Positions 28,973 through 40,042 of a stretch of 64,000 bases of DNA are shown one piece after another (the first letter of the stretch is position 1; every line of letters starts with the position of its first letter). The DNA comes from Shewanella frigidimarina (lineage in GTDB: Bacteria; Pseudomonadota; Gammaproteobacteria; Enterobacterales; Shewanellaceae). The notes under the pieces are model-generated. The model saw only the letters and a list, made by a program, of their open reading frames with translations. It had not been told where the DNA came from and ran no database searches. The translations under genes were made by a program, and so were the position numbers. The stretch lies in the NCBI RefSeq assembly GCF_003797125.1, contig NZ_RKKE01000004.1, positions 1 to 64,000 on the forward strand, in the 5' to 3' direction.

Positions 28973-29713
28973 TTAAAATGCGTAAAGTAATGTCATGTTT
29001 GTTTCAGTGTCAGTACTTTCTTTGTCATCAAGCGGTTCACTGTTATAACGAACAATAACGGCAAATTTCATCGCTAGAGCACCAACGATATTTGCAGTTA
29101 ATGACGTTTCAGAACGTGCATCTAATTTACTACCCCAATCGGCAACAAATTTCTGCTGGAACTTAGATGAATCACTGATCTTGGTTTGGAAATCAATCAC
29201 CGCGTGAGCAACAACGCTGTCGTCGCTATCATAACCTTCTGCCAGTGCTGATTCTTCATCAAGTTGCTGATAAATATAACCAGGACCTGCCTCTGCTTTT
29301 AAAGACATTCTGTCGGTGTCAATAAAACGGTGACCATAACCAGCTGAAGTCGTTGAAGTGAAATCGTAACCCGTGAATGGATCAACTTCATAGTTAGTGT
29401 TAGCAAACAAATAGCTCACATCATTAATTTGATAGTCGCCTTGCACACCAAGGAAATAACGCTTTGCAGTCACTTCTTCTGTGTCTTCTTTGTATAATCC
29501 TTCAAACACATACTCGTTTTCCCAGTCACCTAATTCTTGTTTCAACGCTAGGCGCGCTTTAAACGAAGAAGTATCGGTATTACCTGTGGTTAAAGTCGCA
29601 CCTAATTCTGCTTCACCAGCAAGAGTGGCATCACCTTCAACAAACTCACTTCCAGCATGTGCTGCAAATGGCATGGTTAGTGTAATTGCTGCAGTAAGTA
29701 GCAGTTTTTTCAT
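28973..29713 (-). CDS. DUF481 family outer-membrane protein
   Basis: A 246-aa exported protein: signal peptide to about residue 20 ('PFAAHA'), then alternating beta-strand sequence with many Asp/Thr turns ('TLTTGNTDTSS'), and a C-terminal aromatic (Phe) as in outer-membrane beta-barrels. The DUF481 (YdiY) family is of unknown function; members are often salt- or stress-induced. It has its own terminator and stands apart from the frameshifted MATE gene upstream. Confidence 0.87.
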   Translation of the reverse strand: MKKLLLTAAITLTMPFAAHAGSEFVEGDATLAGEAELGATLTTGNTDTSSFKARLALKQELGDWENEYVFEGLYKEDTEEVTAKRYFLGVQGDYQINDVSYLFANTNYEVDPFTGYDFTSTTSAGYGHRFIDTDRMSLKAEAGPGYIYQQLDEESALAEGYDSDDSVVAHAVIDFQTKISDSSKFQQKFVADWGSKLDARSETSLTANIVGALAMKFAVIVRYNSEPLDDKESTDTETNMTLLYAF

Positions 29714-29828
29714 GTCATTTCGTCCTTTATTTACGATTTACAAAATCTAATGGGGGGCATGCGCTTAAAATTCCCACGCATACTAACACTTTGATCGCAG
29801 AATTGAAAAATAGTCATCCCCTTAAGCG

Positions 29829-31165
29829 CTAAGCTACAAGGCTCTTAGATTGCCAACTGCCACTGCGCCAACGCCACAACATCGCCAACCCTCTAACCCA
29901 TTCATCAAGCGCTAAAGCGGCCCAAATGCCCAGCAAACCAAACTCTAAGTGGATCCCGAGATAATAAGCACCAGGCACCGCAATACACCACATTGAGAAT
30001 AAGCCCATAAAAAATGGGAACTTGGCATCTCCACTAGCTCTTAGTGCATTAATCACCACTAAGTTAAAGGTTCTACCGGGTTCCATAACTAACGTGAGCA
30101 CAAATAATTGCCCCACAAGGACAATAATGTCCTGTTCATCCGTAGAACGACAAGATTAGGTCCCCATATTGCAACGAATAAAGCCACAATACTGGTCACA
30201 ATCAAACCCAACTTTAATGCGCGATACATTTGGTGCTCTGCGGCTTTTAATTGCTTAGCCCCCACCATATGGCCAATAATAATTTCGTTACCAATGCCTA
30301 TCGACAGGCCAAACAATAAGATAAACATACAAATCTGAAAATATAATGACTGCGCCGCTAAGGCCTTATCACCCATTAAGCCAACAAATGAAGTGACTAC
30401 CATAAATTGCAGCATCCATGAGACGTTTTCACCCGCTGCAGGCAAGCCAATGTGAAACACTTTTTTCAGCATGGCTTTATCTAGACGCAAAATACTCGGA
30501 ATATGTAATGGTATTTTGGTATAGCGTACAAACAACACCATCATAATGCTCACACCCACTAGTCGCCCGACAACAGTACTAATAGCGACACCTGCTACAC
30601 CCATTTGTGGCAAACCAAACCAACCATAGAGTAATAATAAGTTGCCGATAAAGGTGATCACATTCATCGATAATGTTACCCACATGGCTTGCTGGGTAAA
30701 ACCATGAGCACGCATTCCCGCCGCTAAGCACATGGCCATTGCTTCAGGAATTAAACATAAACCGACAATTTGTAAGTACAATTTACCATCGGCCATAAGC
30801 TCGGCTGGTAAGTTCATTAAATTCAACATCATGGTTGAGCCGGTTAAAATACCTACCGCTGCGACCAAGCCAACTAAGAGATTGAATCCGATAGATGAAT
30901 ACACCACGGCACTGGCTGCAGTTTTATTATTGGCGCCTAAATACTGGGTAATGACAACACTAGCGCCAATACTAACGAAACTAAATAACGTAATCGCTAG
31001 CTCAAACACCATGTTACCTACAGACAACGCCGCCACTCCCTGATACGACACATGACTTATCATAAAGGTATTAATTGCTGCTGTTAAAAAGTGCAAAGCA
31101 AAGTCGACGAACAATGGCCAGGTCAATGAAAATAAGGATAAGGGAGTATTTGGCTTAACAAGCAT
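29829..31165 (-). pseudogene. MATE family efflux transporter, frameshifted
   Basis: The 5' part (31165 to about 30140) encodes most of a Na+- or H+-coupled multidrug exporter of the MatE family, beginning 'MLVKPNTPLSLFSLTWPLF', with repeated hydrophobic segments. The frame then breaks: after 'GPNLVV' the original frame continues with unrelated residues and stops at 30089. The homologous frame resumes with 'STDEQDIIVLVGQLFV' and runs to 29829 ('NALRASGDAKFPF', another MATE-like stretch). A one-base loss near 30139-30146 (or an equivalent change) explains this. No homopolymer is present there. It is either a real recent pseudogene or a sequencing error; apart from this the gene looks intact. 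Confidence 0.85.
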
Positions 31166-31304
31166 ATGAGTAATTCAACTATTAAGATGGCTAACAGAAT
31201 AAGGTTATATCAGTAAGCGATGATGTTTAGGGGCAATTTTTTGAGGCGAGGATGATGCTCGATAGCGTTTAAAAAAACAACGCTTTTCGTTATTTATTGA
31301 AAAA

Positions 31305-31338
31305 AAATCAGCTCATTCAAAAAATGAGCTGATTTGTT
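31305..31338. terminator. terminator after fba
   Basis: AAATCAGCTCATT and its inverse form a 13-bp stem around five bases. T-runs are present on both strands. It ends the tkt-epd-pgk-fba cluster. Confidence 0.9.
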
Positions 31339-31356
31339 ATTCTAGCGTAAACAGGT

Positions 31357-32421
31357 TTACATGATTTTAGGGTCAAGTTCACCAGATTGATAAGCTTTAT
31401 ACATTGCTTGCAGTGACTTAGGCTTAATTTTAGAGCCCATACCCGCACAACCAAATGCTTCATAACGAGTCGTACAAATGTCAGCCATCGCTTCCATTGA
31501 TGCTTTCAAGAATTTACGAGGGTCAAACTCTGCAGGATGTTCAGCTAAGAATTTACGCACTGCACCTGTTGACGCTAAACGTAAATCGGTATCAATGTTC
31601 ACTTTACGCACACCGTGCTTAATACCTTCAACGATTTCTTCTAATGGTACGCCGTAAGTTTCTGGAATTTCACCACCATACTGGTTGATGATTTTCAGCC
31701 ACTCTTGCGGTACAGAAGATGAACCGTGCATGACTAAATGCGTGTTAGGGATACGCGCATGAATTTCTTTAATACGGTCTATACGTAATACATCACCAGT
31801 AGGCTTACGACTAAACTTATAAGCACCATGGCTAGTACCAATCGCAATGGCCAATGCATCAACATGAGTATCGGCAACAAAACGCGCTGCTTCTTCTGGA
31901 GTTGTTAGCATTTGGTCCATGCTCAAAATGCCTTCAGCACCCACACCATCTTCTTCGCCTGCTTGGCCAGTTTCTAAACTGCCTAAACAACCAATTTCAC
32001 CTTCAACTGACACACCACATGCATGAGCAAAAGCCACAGTACGACGAGTCACATCAACGTTGTACTCGTATGACGCTGGTGTTTTACCATCGGCCATTAA
32101 CGAGCCATCCATCATTACTGATGACATACCTAACTGAATTGAACGCTGACAAATGTCAGGATCAGTACCGTGATCTTGATGAATACATACCGGAATATCC
32201 GGATACTGCTCAAGTGCAGCAGCCATTAGATATTTTAAAAATTGTGGGCGAGCATATTTACGTGCACCAGCAGATGCTTGCACAATCACAGGGCTGTCAG
32301 TCGCTTCAGCCGCTTGCATAATTGCACGCATTTGTTCAAGGTTGTTCACGTTAAATGCAGGGACGCCATAACCATGCTCAGCAGCATGATCAAGCAGTTG
32401 TCGTAGAGAGATAAGAGCCAT
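31357..32421 (-). CDS. fba: fructose-bisphosphate aldolase, class II
   Basis: Zinc-dependent aldolase interconverting fructose-1,6-bisphosphate with two triose phosphates. The 354-aa sequence is the class IIB/CbbA-like subtype ('[12 protein letters not shown]', 'QDHGTDP'), not the E. coli FbaA class IIA type. Zinc-binding His residues are visible in 'HQDHG', 'GTSHGAYK' and 'VMHGSSS'. The start 'MALISLRQ' is chosen because GGAG lies 7 bp upstream; an ATG 12 bp earlier would place the ribosome site inside the gene. It is last in the cluster tkt-epd-pgk-fba. In Shewanella, which generally lacks phosphofructokinase, this enzyme mainly serves gluconeogenesis. Confidence 0.95.
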   Translation of the reverse strand: MALISLRQLLDHAAEHGYGVPAFNVNNLEQMRAIMQAAEATDSPVIVQASAGARKYARPQFLKYLMAAALEQYPDIPVCIHQDHGTDPDICQRSIQLGMSSVMMDGSLMADGKTPASYEYNVDVTRRTVAFAHACGVSVEGEIGCLGSLETGQAGEEDGVGAEGILSMDQMLTTPEEAARFVADTHVDALAIAIGTSHGAYKFSRKPTGDVLRIDRIKEIHARIPNTHLVMHGSSSVPQEWLKIINQYGGEIPETYGVPLEEIVEGIKHGVRKVNIDTDLRLASTGAVRKFLAEHPAEFDPRKFLKASMEAMADICTTRYEAFGCAGMGSKIKPKSLQAMYKAYQSGELDPKIM

Positions 32422-32483
32422 TTTGTTCTCCATTAATAGGGTGATTACTCACCTAGGTCGCTATCGTTTGGACGGATTTTACA

Positions 32484-32528
32484 CTCTGGCACAACCTACA
32501 TCCTGTAGGTTATGACAGAGCATTTTTT
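32484..32528 (+). terminator. hairpin in the pgk-fba gap, terminator-like on the plus strand
   Basis: AACCTACA/TGTAGGTT with an outer CTCTG/CAGAG stem is followed on the plus strand by CATTTTTTTA. The genes run on the minus strand, where no T-run follows the stem, so it would not stop pgk-fba transcripts there but could block antisense transcription or protect mRNA ends. Confidence 0.5.
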
Positions 32529-32576
32529 TATAATAATTATTATTAGGTTTTGCGGTACAAATACTTGATGTGTGAT

Positions 32577-33752
32577 CTAAGCGCCACGCTTTTCAAGCAT
32601 TGCTACAGCAGGTAATTCTTTACCTTCTAAAAACTCAAGGAAAGCACCACCGCCGGTTGAAATATAAGACACTTTGTCAGCAATATTGTACTTATCAACT
32701 GCCGCTAGAGTGTCACCACCACCAGCAATAGAAAACGCTTTAGAATTAGCAATGGCTTGGGCAATACGCTTAGTGCCTTCGCCGAATTGATCAAACTCAA
32801 ACACGCCGACTGGGCCATTCCAGACGATGGTTCCAGCTTGTTCAATAATTTTAGCCAGTGCTTCTGCACTGTCTGGGCCGATATCAAAAATCATATCGCT
32901 GTCGGTCACGTCCGCAACTGACTTTAATGTTGCGGCTGCTGTTGGGCTAAACTCGCTTGCTACAACAACATCTGTTGGTACTGGAATATCACCACCACGA
33001 CTTCTAGCATTTGCCACAAGACGCTTTGCTTCTTCAACTAAATCAGCTTCATACAATGATTTACCAACTTTATAGCCCGCAGCTGCGATAAAGGTATTGG
33101 CAATACCGCCACCCACAACAAGTTGGTCAACCTTAGTTGATAGGCTTTCAAGCACGGTTAATTTTGTCGACACTTTAGAACCACCAACTATCGCTACCAT
33201 TGGACGAGCAGGGTTATCAAGCGCTTTGCCTAATGCATCTAATTCTTGTGATAATAATGGGCCAGCACAGGCAACAGGAGCATAAACACCCACACCATGA
33301 GTAGATGCCTGAGCACGATGAGCCGTACCAAATGCATCCATTACATAAACATCACATAATGCAGCCATCTTTTTAGACAGTGCTTCATCGTTTTTACCTT
33401 CGCCAACATTAAAGCGAACGTTTTCAAATACGACGACTTCGCCAACATTCACATCAACGCCATCAAGATAATCACTCACTAAGCGCACTGGGCAATCTAA
33501 CGCTTTAGCTAAATAATCGACTACCGGCTGCATTGAATATTCAGCGTTAAACTCGCCTTCTGTTGGACGGCCTAAATGAGACATCACCATTACGGCGGCG
33601 CCTTTTTTCAATGCGAGTTGAATTGTTGGTAATGATGCACGTAAACGAGCATCACTTGTTACAACACCGTCGCTGACAGGTACGTTTAAATCTTCACGAA
33701 TAAGCACGCGCTTATTTTGTAGATCTAAATCTGTCATGTTAATAATTGCCAT
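32577..33752 (-). CDS. pgk: phosphoglycerate kinase
   Basis: Interconverts 1,3-bisphosphoglycerate and 3-phosphoglycerate with ADP/ATP. The 391-aa protein has the N-domain substrate motif 'IREDLNVPV', 'SHLGRPTEG', the hinge and 'GGSKVSTKL', and the C-terminal nucleotide-binding region with 'GPVGVFE' and 'GGGDTLAAV'. Length is normal. It lies 79 bp after epd and is followed by fba after a 155-bp gap with a hairpin. Confidence 0.98.
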   Translation of the reverse strand: MAIINMTDLDLQNKRVLIREDLNVPVSDGVVTSDARLRASLPTIQLALKKGAAVMVMSHLGRPTEGEFNAEYSMQPVVDYLAKALDCPVRLVSDYLDGVDVNVGEVVVFENVRFNVGEGKNDEALSKKMAALCDVYVMDAFGTAHRAQASTHGVGVYAPVACAGPLLSQELDALGKALDNPARPMVAIVGGSKVSTKLTVLESLSTKVDQLVVGGGIANTFIAAAGYKVGKSLYEADLVEEAKRLVANARSRGGDIPVPTDVVVASEFSPTAAATLKSVADVTDSDMIFDIGPDSAEALAKIIEQAGTIVWNGPVGVFEFDQFGEGTKRIAQAIANSKAFSIAGGGDTLAAVDKYNIADKVSYISTGGGAFLEFLEGKELPAVAMLEKRGA

Positions 33753-33831
33753 AATTAGCAGTTCCTTTTTAAGTTAATACAAAGTCTTGCTGCGCAACGG
33801 GCTTAACCCATTGCGACATAATCTATTGATA

Positions 33832-34851
33832 TTACCGATCTAACTTTGCTTGAATCATCGCTAAGCTAGTATCAAGCATACGGTTGGCAAAACCCCATTC
33901 GTTGTCGCACCATAATAATAATTTGACCAAGTGGCCGGCACTGACACGCGTTTGGGTTCCGTCTACAATACTCGAACGTGGATCGTGGTTAAAATCACAC
34001 GATACCAGAGGCTCGTCAGTATAACCTAAAATACCATTAAAACTGCCGTTTGACGCACGTTGCAGCACACTGTTAATTTGCTCAATATTGACTTTTTTCT
34101 CTAACGTGACTGACAGGTCGATCGCGGTCACATTTATGGTTGGTACTCGAACAGAAATCGCCTCAAACTTGTCTTTCATGTGCGGCAAAATACGCTCAAT
34201 GCCTCGCGCTAATTTTGTGTCTACCGGAATAATAGATTGGCCCGCTGCGCGAGTTCGGCGTAAATCATCATGATAAGCATCGATCACTTGTTGATCGTTC
34301 ATCGCCGAGTGAATAGTGGTAATGGCACCACTCTTAACCTCAAAATGCTTATCCAATACGTCGATAACTGGGACAATACAATTAGTAGTACAAGATGCAT
34401 TAGAAATAACGGTATGTTCTGCGCGCAACAAATCATGATTCACACCATATACAATGGTCTCATCAACATCTGCAGAAGAAGGATGGCTAATCAGCACTTG
34501 CTTAGCACCTGCATGAATGTGTGCTTCGCAAGCTTGACGATCAATTAAGCTGCCGGTGGCCTCATAAACAATATCGATATCAAGCTCAGCCCAAGGCAAT
34601 AAATTAGCATCAGGTTGATTGAGTAACAAAATGCTGTCATCGCCGATAAGCAACTGATCACCATTTAGCTTAACGGTATGCTTGAAACGACCATGAGTCG
34701 TGTCGTATTGGGTTAAATGACAAATGGCTTCTGGCTTTGCCAACTCATTGATCGCCACAATTTGGATTTGTTGACGTTTTCCAGATTCGTACAATGCACG
34801 AAGTATTGAGCGGCCAATCCGGCCATAACCATTAATTGCAACTCGAATCAT
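33832..34851 (-). CDS. epd: erythrose-4-phosphate dehydrogenase
   Basis: NAD-dependent enzyme making 4-phosphoerythronate for pyridoxal phosphate synthesis. The 339-aa protein has a Rossmann start '[17 protein letters not shown]' and the catalytic Cys in '[13 protein letters not shown]'. Epd is preferred to a glyceraldehyde-phosphate dehydrogenase because of the insertions typical of Epd and the epd-pgk-fba order shared with E. coli. A terminator separates it from tkt upstream. Confidence 0.92.
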   Translation of the reverse strand: MIRVAINGYGRIGRSILRALYESGKRQQIQIVAINELAKPEAICHLTQYDTTHGRFKHTVKLNGDQLLIGDDSILLLNQPDANLLPWAELDIDIVYEATGSLIDRQACEAHIHAGAKQVLISHPSSADVDETIVYGVNHDLLRAEHTVISNASCTTNCIVPVIDVLDKHFEVKSGAITTIHSAMNDQQVIDAYHDDLRRTRAAGQSIIPVDTKLARGIERILPHMKDKFEAISVRVPTINVTAIDLSVTLEKKVNIEQINSVLQRASNGSFNGILGYTDEPLVSCDFNHDPRSSIVDGTQTRVSAGHLVKLLLWCDNEWGFANRMLDTSLAMIQAKLDR

Positions 34852-34960
34852 TTAGGGTCCAGAGTAATTAACCGAAGCACTTGTTATTTAATCAATTATG
34901 ATAAAAACACTGATTAATAAGTGACTTAGCATATATTATTTTACGTGAATTTAAGACATA

Positions 34961-34996
34961 AAAAAACGGCCTACAATAGTATTGCAGGCCGTTATT
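34961..34996 (-). terminator. terminator between tkt and epd
   Basis: AACGGCCT and AGGCCGTT with inner CAATA/TATTG pairing make a long hairpin. On the minus strand a T-run follows. It should end or reduce tkt transcripts before epd. Confidence 0.88.
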
Positions 34997-35040
34997 ATAC
35001 AGATTAAACACCTAATAGATAAGTGTTTAATCTCAGTTGA

Positions 35041-37035
35041 TTATCCTAAAGATTGGACAGTTTTTACTACATTATCAACAGTGAAGCCGAAATGTTTAAG
35101 TAAATCACCACCAGGAGCAGACTCACCAAAGGTGGTCATACCCACTACAGCACCATCAAAACCAATATATTTGTACCAGAAGTCAGCGTGTGCCGCTTCA
35201 ACAGCAACACGTTTAGTGACTCCTTTTGGTAGTACAGATTCTTTATATGCTGCATCTTGCTTATCAAACTCGGTAGTAGAAGGCATAGACACTACCCGTA
35301 CTTTTTGACCTAGTTTGGTTAGCTCTACTGCAGAATCCATAGCTAATTGCACTTCTGAACCTGTTGCAATCAAAATCACATCAGCAGTGCCTTGGCAATC
35401 AGACAGTACATAACCACCTTTAGCTACGTTAGCTAATTGCTCAGCGGTACGCGCTTGGGCTTTAAGACCCTGACGACTAAAGATTAATGATGTAGGTGCA
35501 TCACGACGTTCAATGGCCGCTTTCCAAGATACAGCAGTTTCCGCAGCATCACATGGACGCCATACTGCCATATTAGGCGTTAAACGTAAGTTAGCTAATT
35601 GCTCAACCGGCTGATGAGTAGGGCCATCTTCGCCTTGACCAATAGAGTCATGGGTATAAACGAAAATGTTTTGAATGCCCATTAATGCTGACATACGTAC
35701 CGCGTTACGTGCGTACTCCATGAACATCATGAAGGTTGCGCCATAGTTAATAAAACCACCATGTAACGACGCGCCGTTCATAATACCGCTCATACCGAAT
35801 TCACGTACACCGTAATAGATGTAGTTACCGGCAGGATCGTCTTGAATACCTTTTGAACCAGACCAAAGCGTTAAGTTAGAGCCGGCTAAGTCTGCGCTAC
35901 CGCCAAGTAATTCAGGCAACATAGCACCAAAGAAACCAATGGCATTTTGAGACGCTTTACGGCTCGCAATACCTTCGGCTTTATCTTGGCTTTCTTGAAT
36001 AAAGGCTTGTGCTTTAGCTTCAAAATCAGCTGGTAAATCACCTTTTAATACGCGACGTTCATATTCTGCAGCAAGTTCTGGGAACGCTGCTTGGTAAGCC
36101 GAAAACTTGTCATTCCATAATGACTCGTTAGCAACACCTTTATGTTTTGCATCCCAACCAGCATACACATCAGATGGGATTTCAAAAGGAGCGTGTGGCC
36201 AGTTTAAGAACTCACGAGCTGCTGCAATTTCAGCATCACCTAATGGTGCACCATGACAATCATGACTGCCCGATTTATTAGGCGAACCAAAACCAATAAT
36301 GGTTTTACAGCAAATCATTGATGGCTTATCTGTTACAGATTTAGCTTCTTCAATTGCTGCACGGATAGCATCTGGATTATGACCATCTACATCAGCAACA
36401 ACATGCCAGCCATAGGCTTCAAAACGCTTAGGAGTATCGTCAGTGAACCAACCTTCAACATGACCATCGATAGAAATACCGTTGTCATCCCAAAATGCCA
36501 CTAACTTACCAAGGCCTAATGTTCCAGCTAATGAACTGACTTCGTGAGAAATCCCTTCCATTAAACAACCATCGCCTAAGAAACAGTATGTGAAGTGATC
36601 CACAATGTCGTGTCCAGGACGGTTAAACTGAGCCGCTAAGGTTTTTTCAGCAATCGCCATACCAACTGCGTTACTGATACCAGCACCCAAAGGACCCGTT
36701 GTGGTTTCAACACCAGGGGTATAACCATATTCAGGATGACCAGGTGTTTTAGAATGCAACTGACGGAATTGCTTTAGCTCTTCGATAGGCAATTCATAAC
36801 CAGATAAATGCAGTAAAGAGTAGATAAGCATAGAGCCATGACCGTTTGACAGAACAAAACGATCGCGATCGACCCAGTTAGGATTAGTTGGATTGTGCTT
36901 TAGAAAATCATTCCATAGCACTTCGGCGATATCAGCCATCCCCATTGGGGCACCTGGATGACCAGAATTGGCTTTTTGAACCGCATCCATACTTAGGGCG
37001 CGAATAGCGTTAGCGAGTACTTTACGAGATGACAT
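35041..37035 (-). CDS. tkt: transketolase
   Basis: Thiamine-diphosphate enzyme of the non-oxidative pentose phosphate pathway; it also supplies erythrose-4-phosphate for Epd and AroG. The 664-aa protein shows '[11 protein letters not shown]', the ThDP motif beginning '[12 protein letters not shown]' (about residue 154), and the pyrimidine-domain '[17 protein letters not shown]'. The start '[10 protein letters not shown]' is chosen for its AGGAG ribosome site and agreement with E. coli TktA length (663 aa); an upstream in-frame start would add 16 unrelated residues. First gene of the cluster, divergent from metK. Confidence 0.97.
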   Translation of the reverse strand: MSSRKVLANAIRALSMDAVQKANSGHPGAPMGMADIAEVLWNDFLKHNPTNPNWVDRDRFVLSNGHGSMLIYSLLHLSGYELPIEELKQFRQLHSKTPGHPEYGYTPGVETTTGPLGAGISNAVGMAIAEKTLAAQFNRPGHDIVDHFTYCFLGDGCLMEGISHEVSSLAGTLGLGKLVAFWDDNGISIDGHVEGWFTDDTPKRFEAYGWHVVADVDGHNPDAIRAAIEEAKSVTDKPSMICCKTIIGFGSPNKSGSHDCHGAPLGDAEIAAAREFLNWPHAPFEIPSDVYAGWDAKHKGVANESLWNDKFSAYQAAFPELAAEYERRVLKGDLPADFEAKAQAFIQESQDKAEGIASRKASQNAIGFFGAMLPELLGGSADLAGSNLTLWSGSKGIQDDPAGNYIYYGVREFGMSGIMNGASLHGGFINYGATFMMFMEYARNAVRMSALMGIQNIFVYTHDSIGQGEDGPTHQPVEQLANLRLTPNMAVWRPCDAAETAVSWKAAIERRDAPTSLIFSRQGLKAQARTAEQLANVAKGGYVLSDCQGTADVILIATGSEVQLAMDSAVELTKLGQKVRVVSMPSTTEFDKQDAAYKESVLPKGVTKRVAVEAAHADFWYKYIGFDGAVVGMTTFGESAPGGDLLKHFGFTVDNVVKTVQSLG

Positions 37036-37527
37036 GCTCTCTCCTGCTTGTTTGTAAGGTCTAACGGGCAATTGTGAAGCCATATTTTCCCCTACAAGGC
37101 GATGTGACGCAAATTAAAATTTCTCTCATTACATTTTATGCCTGTAATAAACGCCATTTTGCTTATATAAGGCATCAACACCGCTACATTTATTCACCAT
37201 ATAAGATGATCTAATCACCAAAAAGTGCATTGATGCTGTGAGTAATTATTTATTGACAGTCGAGCACGAAACTAGCTTAACATCATTAAAACAAAGGTTT
37301 TAAGGTCACATAAAGCTTCCTAACCATGGCTAACATTGTTCAATTAATAGTACTAAAGTAGTTAAATTCGATCAGTAAAAACTATAAAAAACGATTTTAA
37401 TCAAAATGTTAATTAGCCTCACCGCTAAACACACTCCTTGTGAATAAAAAATATTCATGCACCACTGCACAATTCTCCAGTTAAATTCGTATAAAGGGGT
37501 GTTATCAGATTAGATTTCGACTAAAAT
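37036..37527. other. divergent intergenic region tkt / metK
   Basis: About 500 bp of AT-rich sequence carrying the tkt promoter on the minus strand and the metK promoter on the plus strand. Apart from the MetJ boxes at its right end I could not recognise a site or a small gene. Confidence 0.5.
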
Positions 37528-37543
37528 AGACGTCTAGACGTAT
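37528..37543 (+). promoter_or_regulatory. MetJ operator (two tandem met boxes) of metK
   Basis: AGACGTCT (a perfect 8-bp met box) is followed immediately by AGACGTAT (7/8). MetJ with bound SAM represses through tandem boxes. The site ends 31 bp before the metK ATG. A weaker third box may precede it. Confidence 0.9.
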
Positions 37544-37574
37544 ATTCAAATGCAACCAACGAGATTTTCCTATT

Positions 37575-38726
37575 ATGGCAAAGCACTTGTTTACCTCTGA
37601 GTCTGTCTCAGAAGGTCATCCAGATAAAATCGCCGATCAGATTTCTGATGCGGTATTAGACGCAATACTTGAGCAAGATCCAAAAGCTCGTGTTGCGTGC
37701 GAAACGTATGTCAAAACCGGTATGGTATTAGTGGGCGGTGAAGTCACCACTTCTGCTTGGGTCGACATTGAAGAAATTACCCGTAAAACGGTACGCGAAA
37801 TCGGTTATACCAATTCAGATATGGGTTTTGATGCTGATTCATGTGCGGTACTTAATGCCATAGGCAAACAGTCACCAGACATCAATCAAGGTGTTGATCG
37901 TTCAGATCCTGCAGAGCAAGGTGCTGGTGATCAAGGGTTAATGTTTGGTTATGCCAGCAATGAAACTGACGTATTAATGCCTGCACCGATTACTTACGCG
38001 CACAAATTAGTTAAGCGTCAGTCTGAAGTACGTAAAGACGGCACACTACCTTGGTTACGCCCAGATGCTAAAAGCCAGGTCACGTTTGCTTATGATGATG
38101 GCAAAATCATCGGTATCGATGCGATTGTATTATCAACTCAACATCGTGAAGATGTGACACAAGCTGATTTAATTGAAGCGGTAATGGAAACTATCATCAA
38201 GCCGGTATTACCTGCTCAATGGTTAAACAAAGACACTAAATACTTTATCAACCCTACTGGTCGCTTTGTGATTGGTGGCCCTGTTGGTGATTGTGGTTTA
38301 ACAGGTCGTAAAATTATTGTAGATACCTACGGCGGTATGGCTCGTCACGGTGGTGGTGCTTTCTCTGGTAAAGACCCATCAAAAGTAGACCGTAGCGCGG
38401 CTTATGCTGCACGTTATGTAGCTAAAAATATCGTTGCAGCTGGTCTAGCTGACCGTTGTGAGCTACAAGTGTCTTATGCTATTGGTGTTGCAGAGCCAAC
38501 GTCTATTAGTATTGAAACATTCGGTACCGGTAAAGTATCAGAAGAAGTATTGATTAAATTAATACGTCAACACTTCGAATTACGTCCATACGGCTTAACA
38601 GCAATGCTAGATTTGGCACGCCCAATCTATCAGCAAACTGCTGCTTATGGCCACTTTGGCCGAGATATCTTCCCTTGGGAAGCGACTGATAAAGCTGAAG
38701 CACTTCGTGCAGATGCAGGTTTATAA
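37575..38726 (+). CDS. metK: S-adenosylmethionine synthase
   Basis: Makes SAM from methionine and ATP in the cytoplasm as a tetramer. The 383-aa protein has '[11 protein letters not shown]' near residue 12, the P-loop-like '[12 protein letters not shown]' and '[16 protein letters not shown]', all diagnostic. Control by MetJ is indicated by met boxes directly upstream. It is monocistronic with its own terminator and divergent from tkt, as in E. coli. Confidence 0.98.
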   Translation: MAKHLFTSESVSEGHPDKIADQISDAVLDAILEQDPKARVACETYVKTGMVLVGGEVTTSAWVDIEEITRKTVREIGYTNSDMGFDADSCAVLNAIGKQSPDINQGVDRSDPAEQGAGDQGLMFGYASNETDVLMPAPITYAHKLVKRQSEVRKDGTLPWLRPDAKSQVTFAYDDGKIIGIDAIVLSTQHREDVTQADLIEAVMETIIKPVLPAQWLNKDTKYFINPTGRFVIGGPVGDCGLTGRKIIVDTYGGMARHGGGAFSGKDPSKVDRSAAYAARYVAKNIVAAGLADRCELQVSYAIGVAEPTSISIETFGTGKVSEEVLIKLIRQHFELRPYGLTAMLDLARPIYQQTAAYGHFGRDIFPWEATDKAEALRADAGL

Positions 38727-38783
38727 TCAGCCAGCATAATTATCGTCTTAAGCTAGTGTCTGTATTAAGCTAACACGATAAAA

Positions 38784-38815
38784 AATAAAACCGCCAACTG
38801 GCGGTTTTATTTTAT
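38784..38815 (+). terminator. terminator after metK
   Basis: AATAAAACCGCC and GGCGGTTTTATT pair around AACT, followed by TTA-rich sequence. Confidence 0.88.
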
Positions 38816-38847
38816 CTATCATTGGCAATACAATGATTTGATCTAAA

Positions 38848-38875
38848 CATTTAATCTCAACATTTAATCTCAACA
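38848..38875. repeat. 14-bp direct repeat before the acetyltransferase gene
   Basis: The unit CATTTAATCTCAA with one more base occurs twice in tandem, ending at the ATG of the next gene and covering its ribosome-binding region. Confidence 0.8.
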
Positions 38876-39475
38876 ATGGCTCAGATTATGTATCAACCCA
38901 CTTGGCTAAACACAAAGATAACAGCAAACCACCAGCCATCAACGGCAACTAACCCCTGTGCGATAAACAGCCCTGTTACTAACATTCCAGCCATTAACTT
39001 GCCAGCCATTAAACAGTGGTCTGCAATCAAGTTATTCTATCGTCAACATATGCCGTATGCTCGATTAGCTCAGAAAGAGTCTGTGGCTGTCATTCATCAT
39101 CTAAGCCCACCAGCTACTGATGAAGTTGATATAAGCCAGCAAAAAATAATCGCTGCGGTAAGAGTTAAACCTATTGGCCAATATCAATTAATCAATGGAT
39201 TATTGGTTCACCCTGACTACCGTGGACAACAGCTTTCAACTCAGTTATTGAAATTTATCGCGCCCAAATTAACCGCTAAAAATTGCTTCTTGTTTGCTCA
39301 TCCGTGGTTAATTGGCTTATATCAACAGCAGCACTTTATCGTTATAGATCAAAATGTCGTGATAGGTCAAAATGATTTATCAGCGATACCAGCAGACATC
39401 ACTCAGTTGTATCGTCGCTATCACAGTGAACAACGACCACTAGTGTTGATGCAGCTCAATGATCCCGATAAATAA
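38876..39475 (+). CDS. GNAT family acetyltransferase
   Basis: A 199-aa protein with an acetyl-CoA-binding motif of the GNAT fold, 'GLLVHPDYRGQQLSTQLL' (R-G-Q-x-L type, about residues 109-126). The first 45 residues are low-complexity (repeated Pro-Ala-Ile/Asn segments) and may not be part of the domain; the real start could be the ATG four codons in. No good ribosome site is seen at either, and a tandem repeat covers the leader. Substrate unknown. Confidence 0.72.
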   Translation: MAQIMYQPTWLNTKITANHQPSTATNPCAINSPVTNIPAINLPAIKQWSAIKLFYRQHMPYARLAQKESVAVIHHLSPPATDEVDISQQKIIAAVRVKPIGQYQLINGLLVHPDYRGQQLSTQLLKFIAPKLTAKNCFLFAHPWLIGLYQQQHFIVIDQNVVIGQNDLSAIPADITQLYRRYHSEQRPLVLMQLNDPDK

Positions 39476-39637
39476 TCTAGATTAATAATCTAACTCAATA
39501 AGATCAATGAGCCAAACTCAGACAAAATCTAGATCGTATTAAAGCCTCTCAAGGCTATTGCACACCAATAAATTTAGCCCAAATAGACTTAAGCGTAATC
39601 AAACTAAGTCAGCATAAGTACAAGGTGATCGAACTCG

Positions 39638-39994
39638 TTAACAATGATCGAAATGTGAACTTTCAATACACATAAACGACACTTGTTGCATTGTCATTAC
39701 GGGCACTACTTTGACACTGATAGACGCTAAGTTAATCCGCTCGACATCGGTAAATAGCGTAATCGCTGCTTGATAATTATTGGTTACGCCACAAAATAGC
39801 CACATGTCTTGCCAGCGCACAAAATACCCCGATTGCTGCAATTGCGGATCATCTGGATTTTGTAAATCGGCTTCAACACACTCATACAACTCTGTCGCAT
39901 CAGTCAACACCGCGGCTATTAGCTTCATATTGTCAAATGCAGATAATCTTAAATCCAAATAGGGTGAAAAGAGTGCTTCAAAGTTAGTACTCAT
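39638..39994 (-). CDS. hypothetical protein, 118 aa
   Basis: A soluble protein I do not recognise. The start 'MSTNFEALF' has AGGAA four bases upstream, better than the ATG 33 bp earlier. The sequence is acidic in the middle ('ELYECVEADLQNPDDPQ'), with an aromatic stretch 'YFVRWQDMWLFCG' and a C-terminal 'SHFDHC'. It is the last of three leftward genes with the acetyltransferase and the small membrane protein upstream, separated by 48 bp. Confidence 0.65.
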   Translation of the reverse strand: MSTNFEALFSPYLDLRLSAFDNMKLIAAVLTDATELYECVEADLQNPDDPQLQQSGYFVRWQDMWLFCGVTNNYQAAITLFTDVERINLASISVKVVPVMTMQQVSFMCIESSHFDHC

Positions 39995-40042
39995 AATATT
40001 CCTCATAAATAACCACTTTATCAACACCCCTTAGTATAACGA

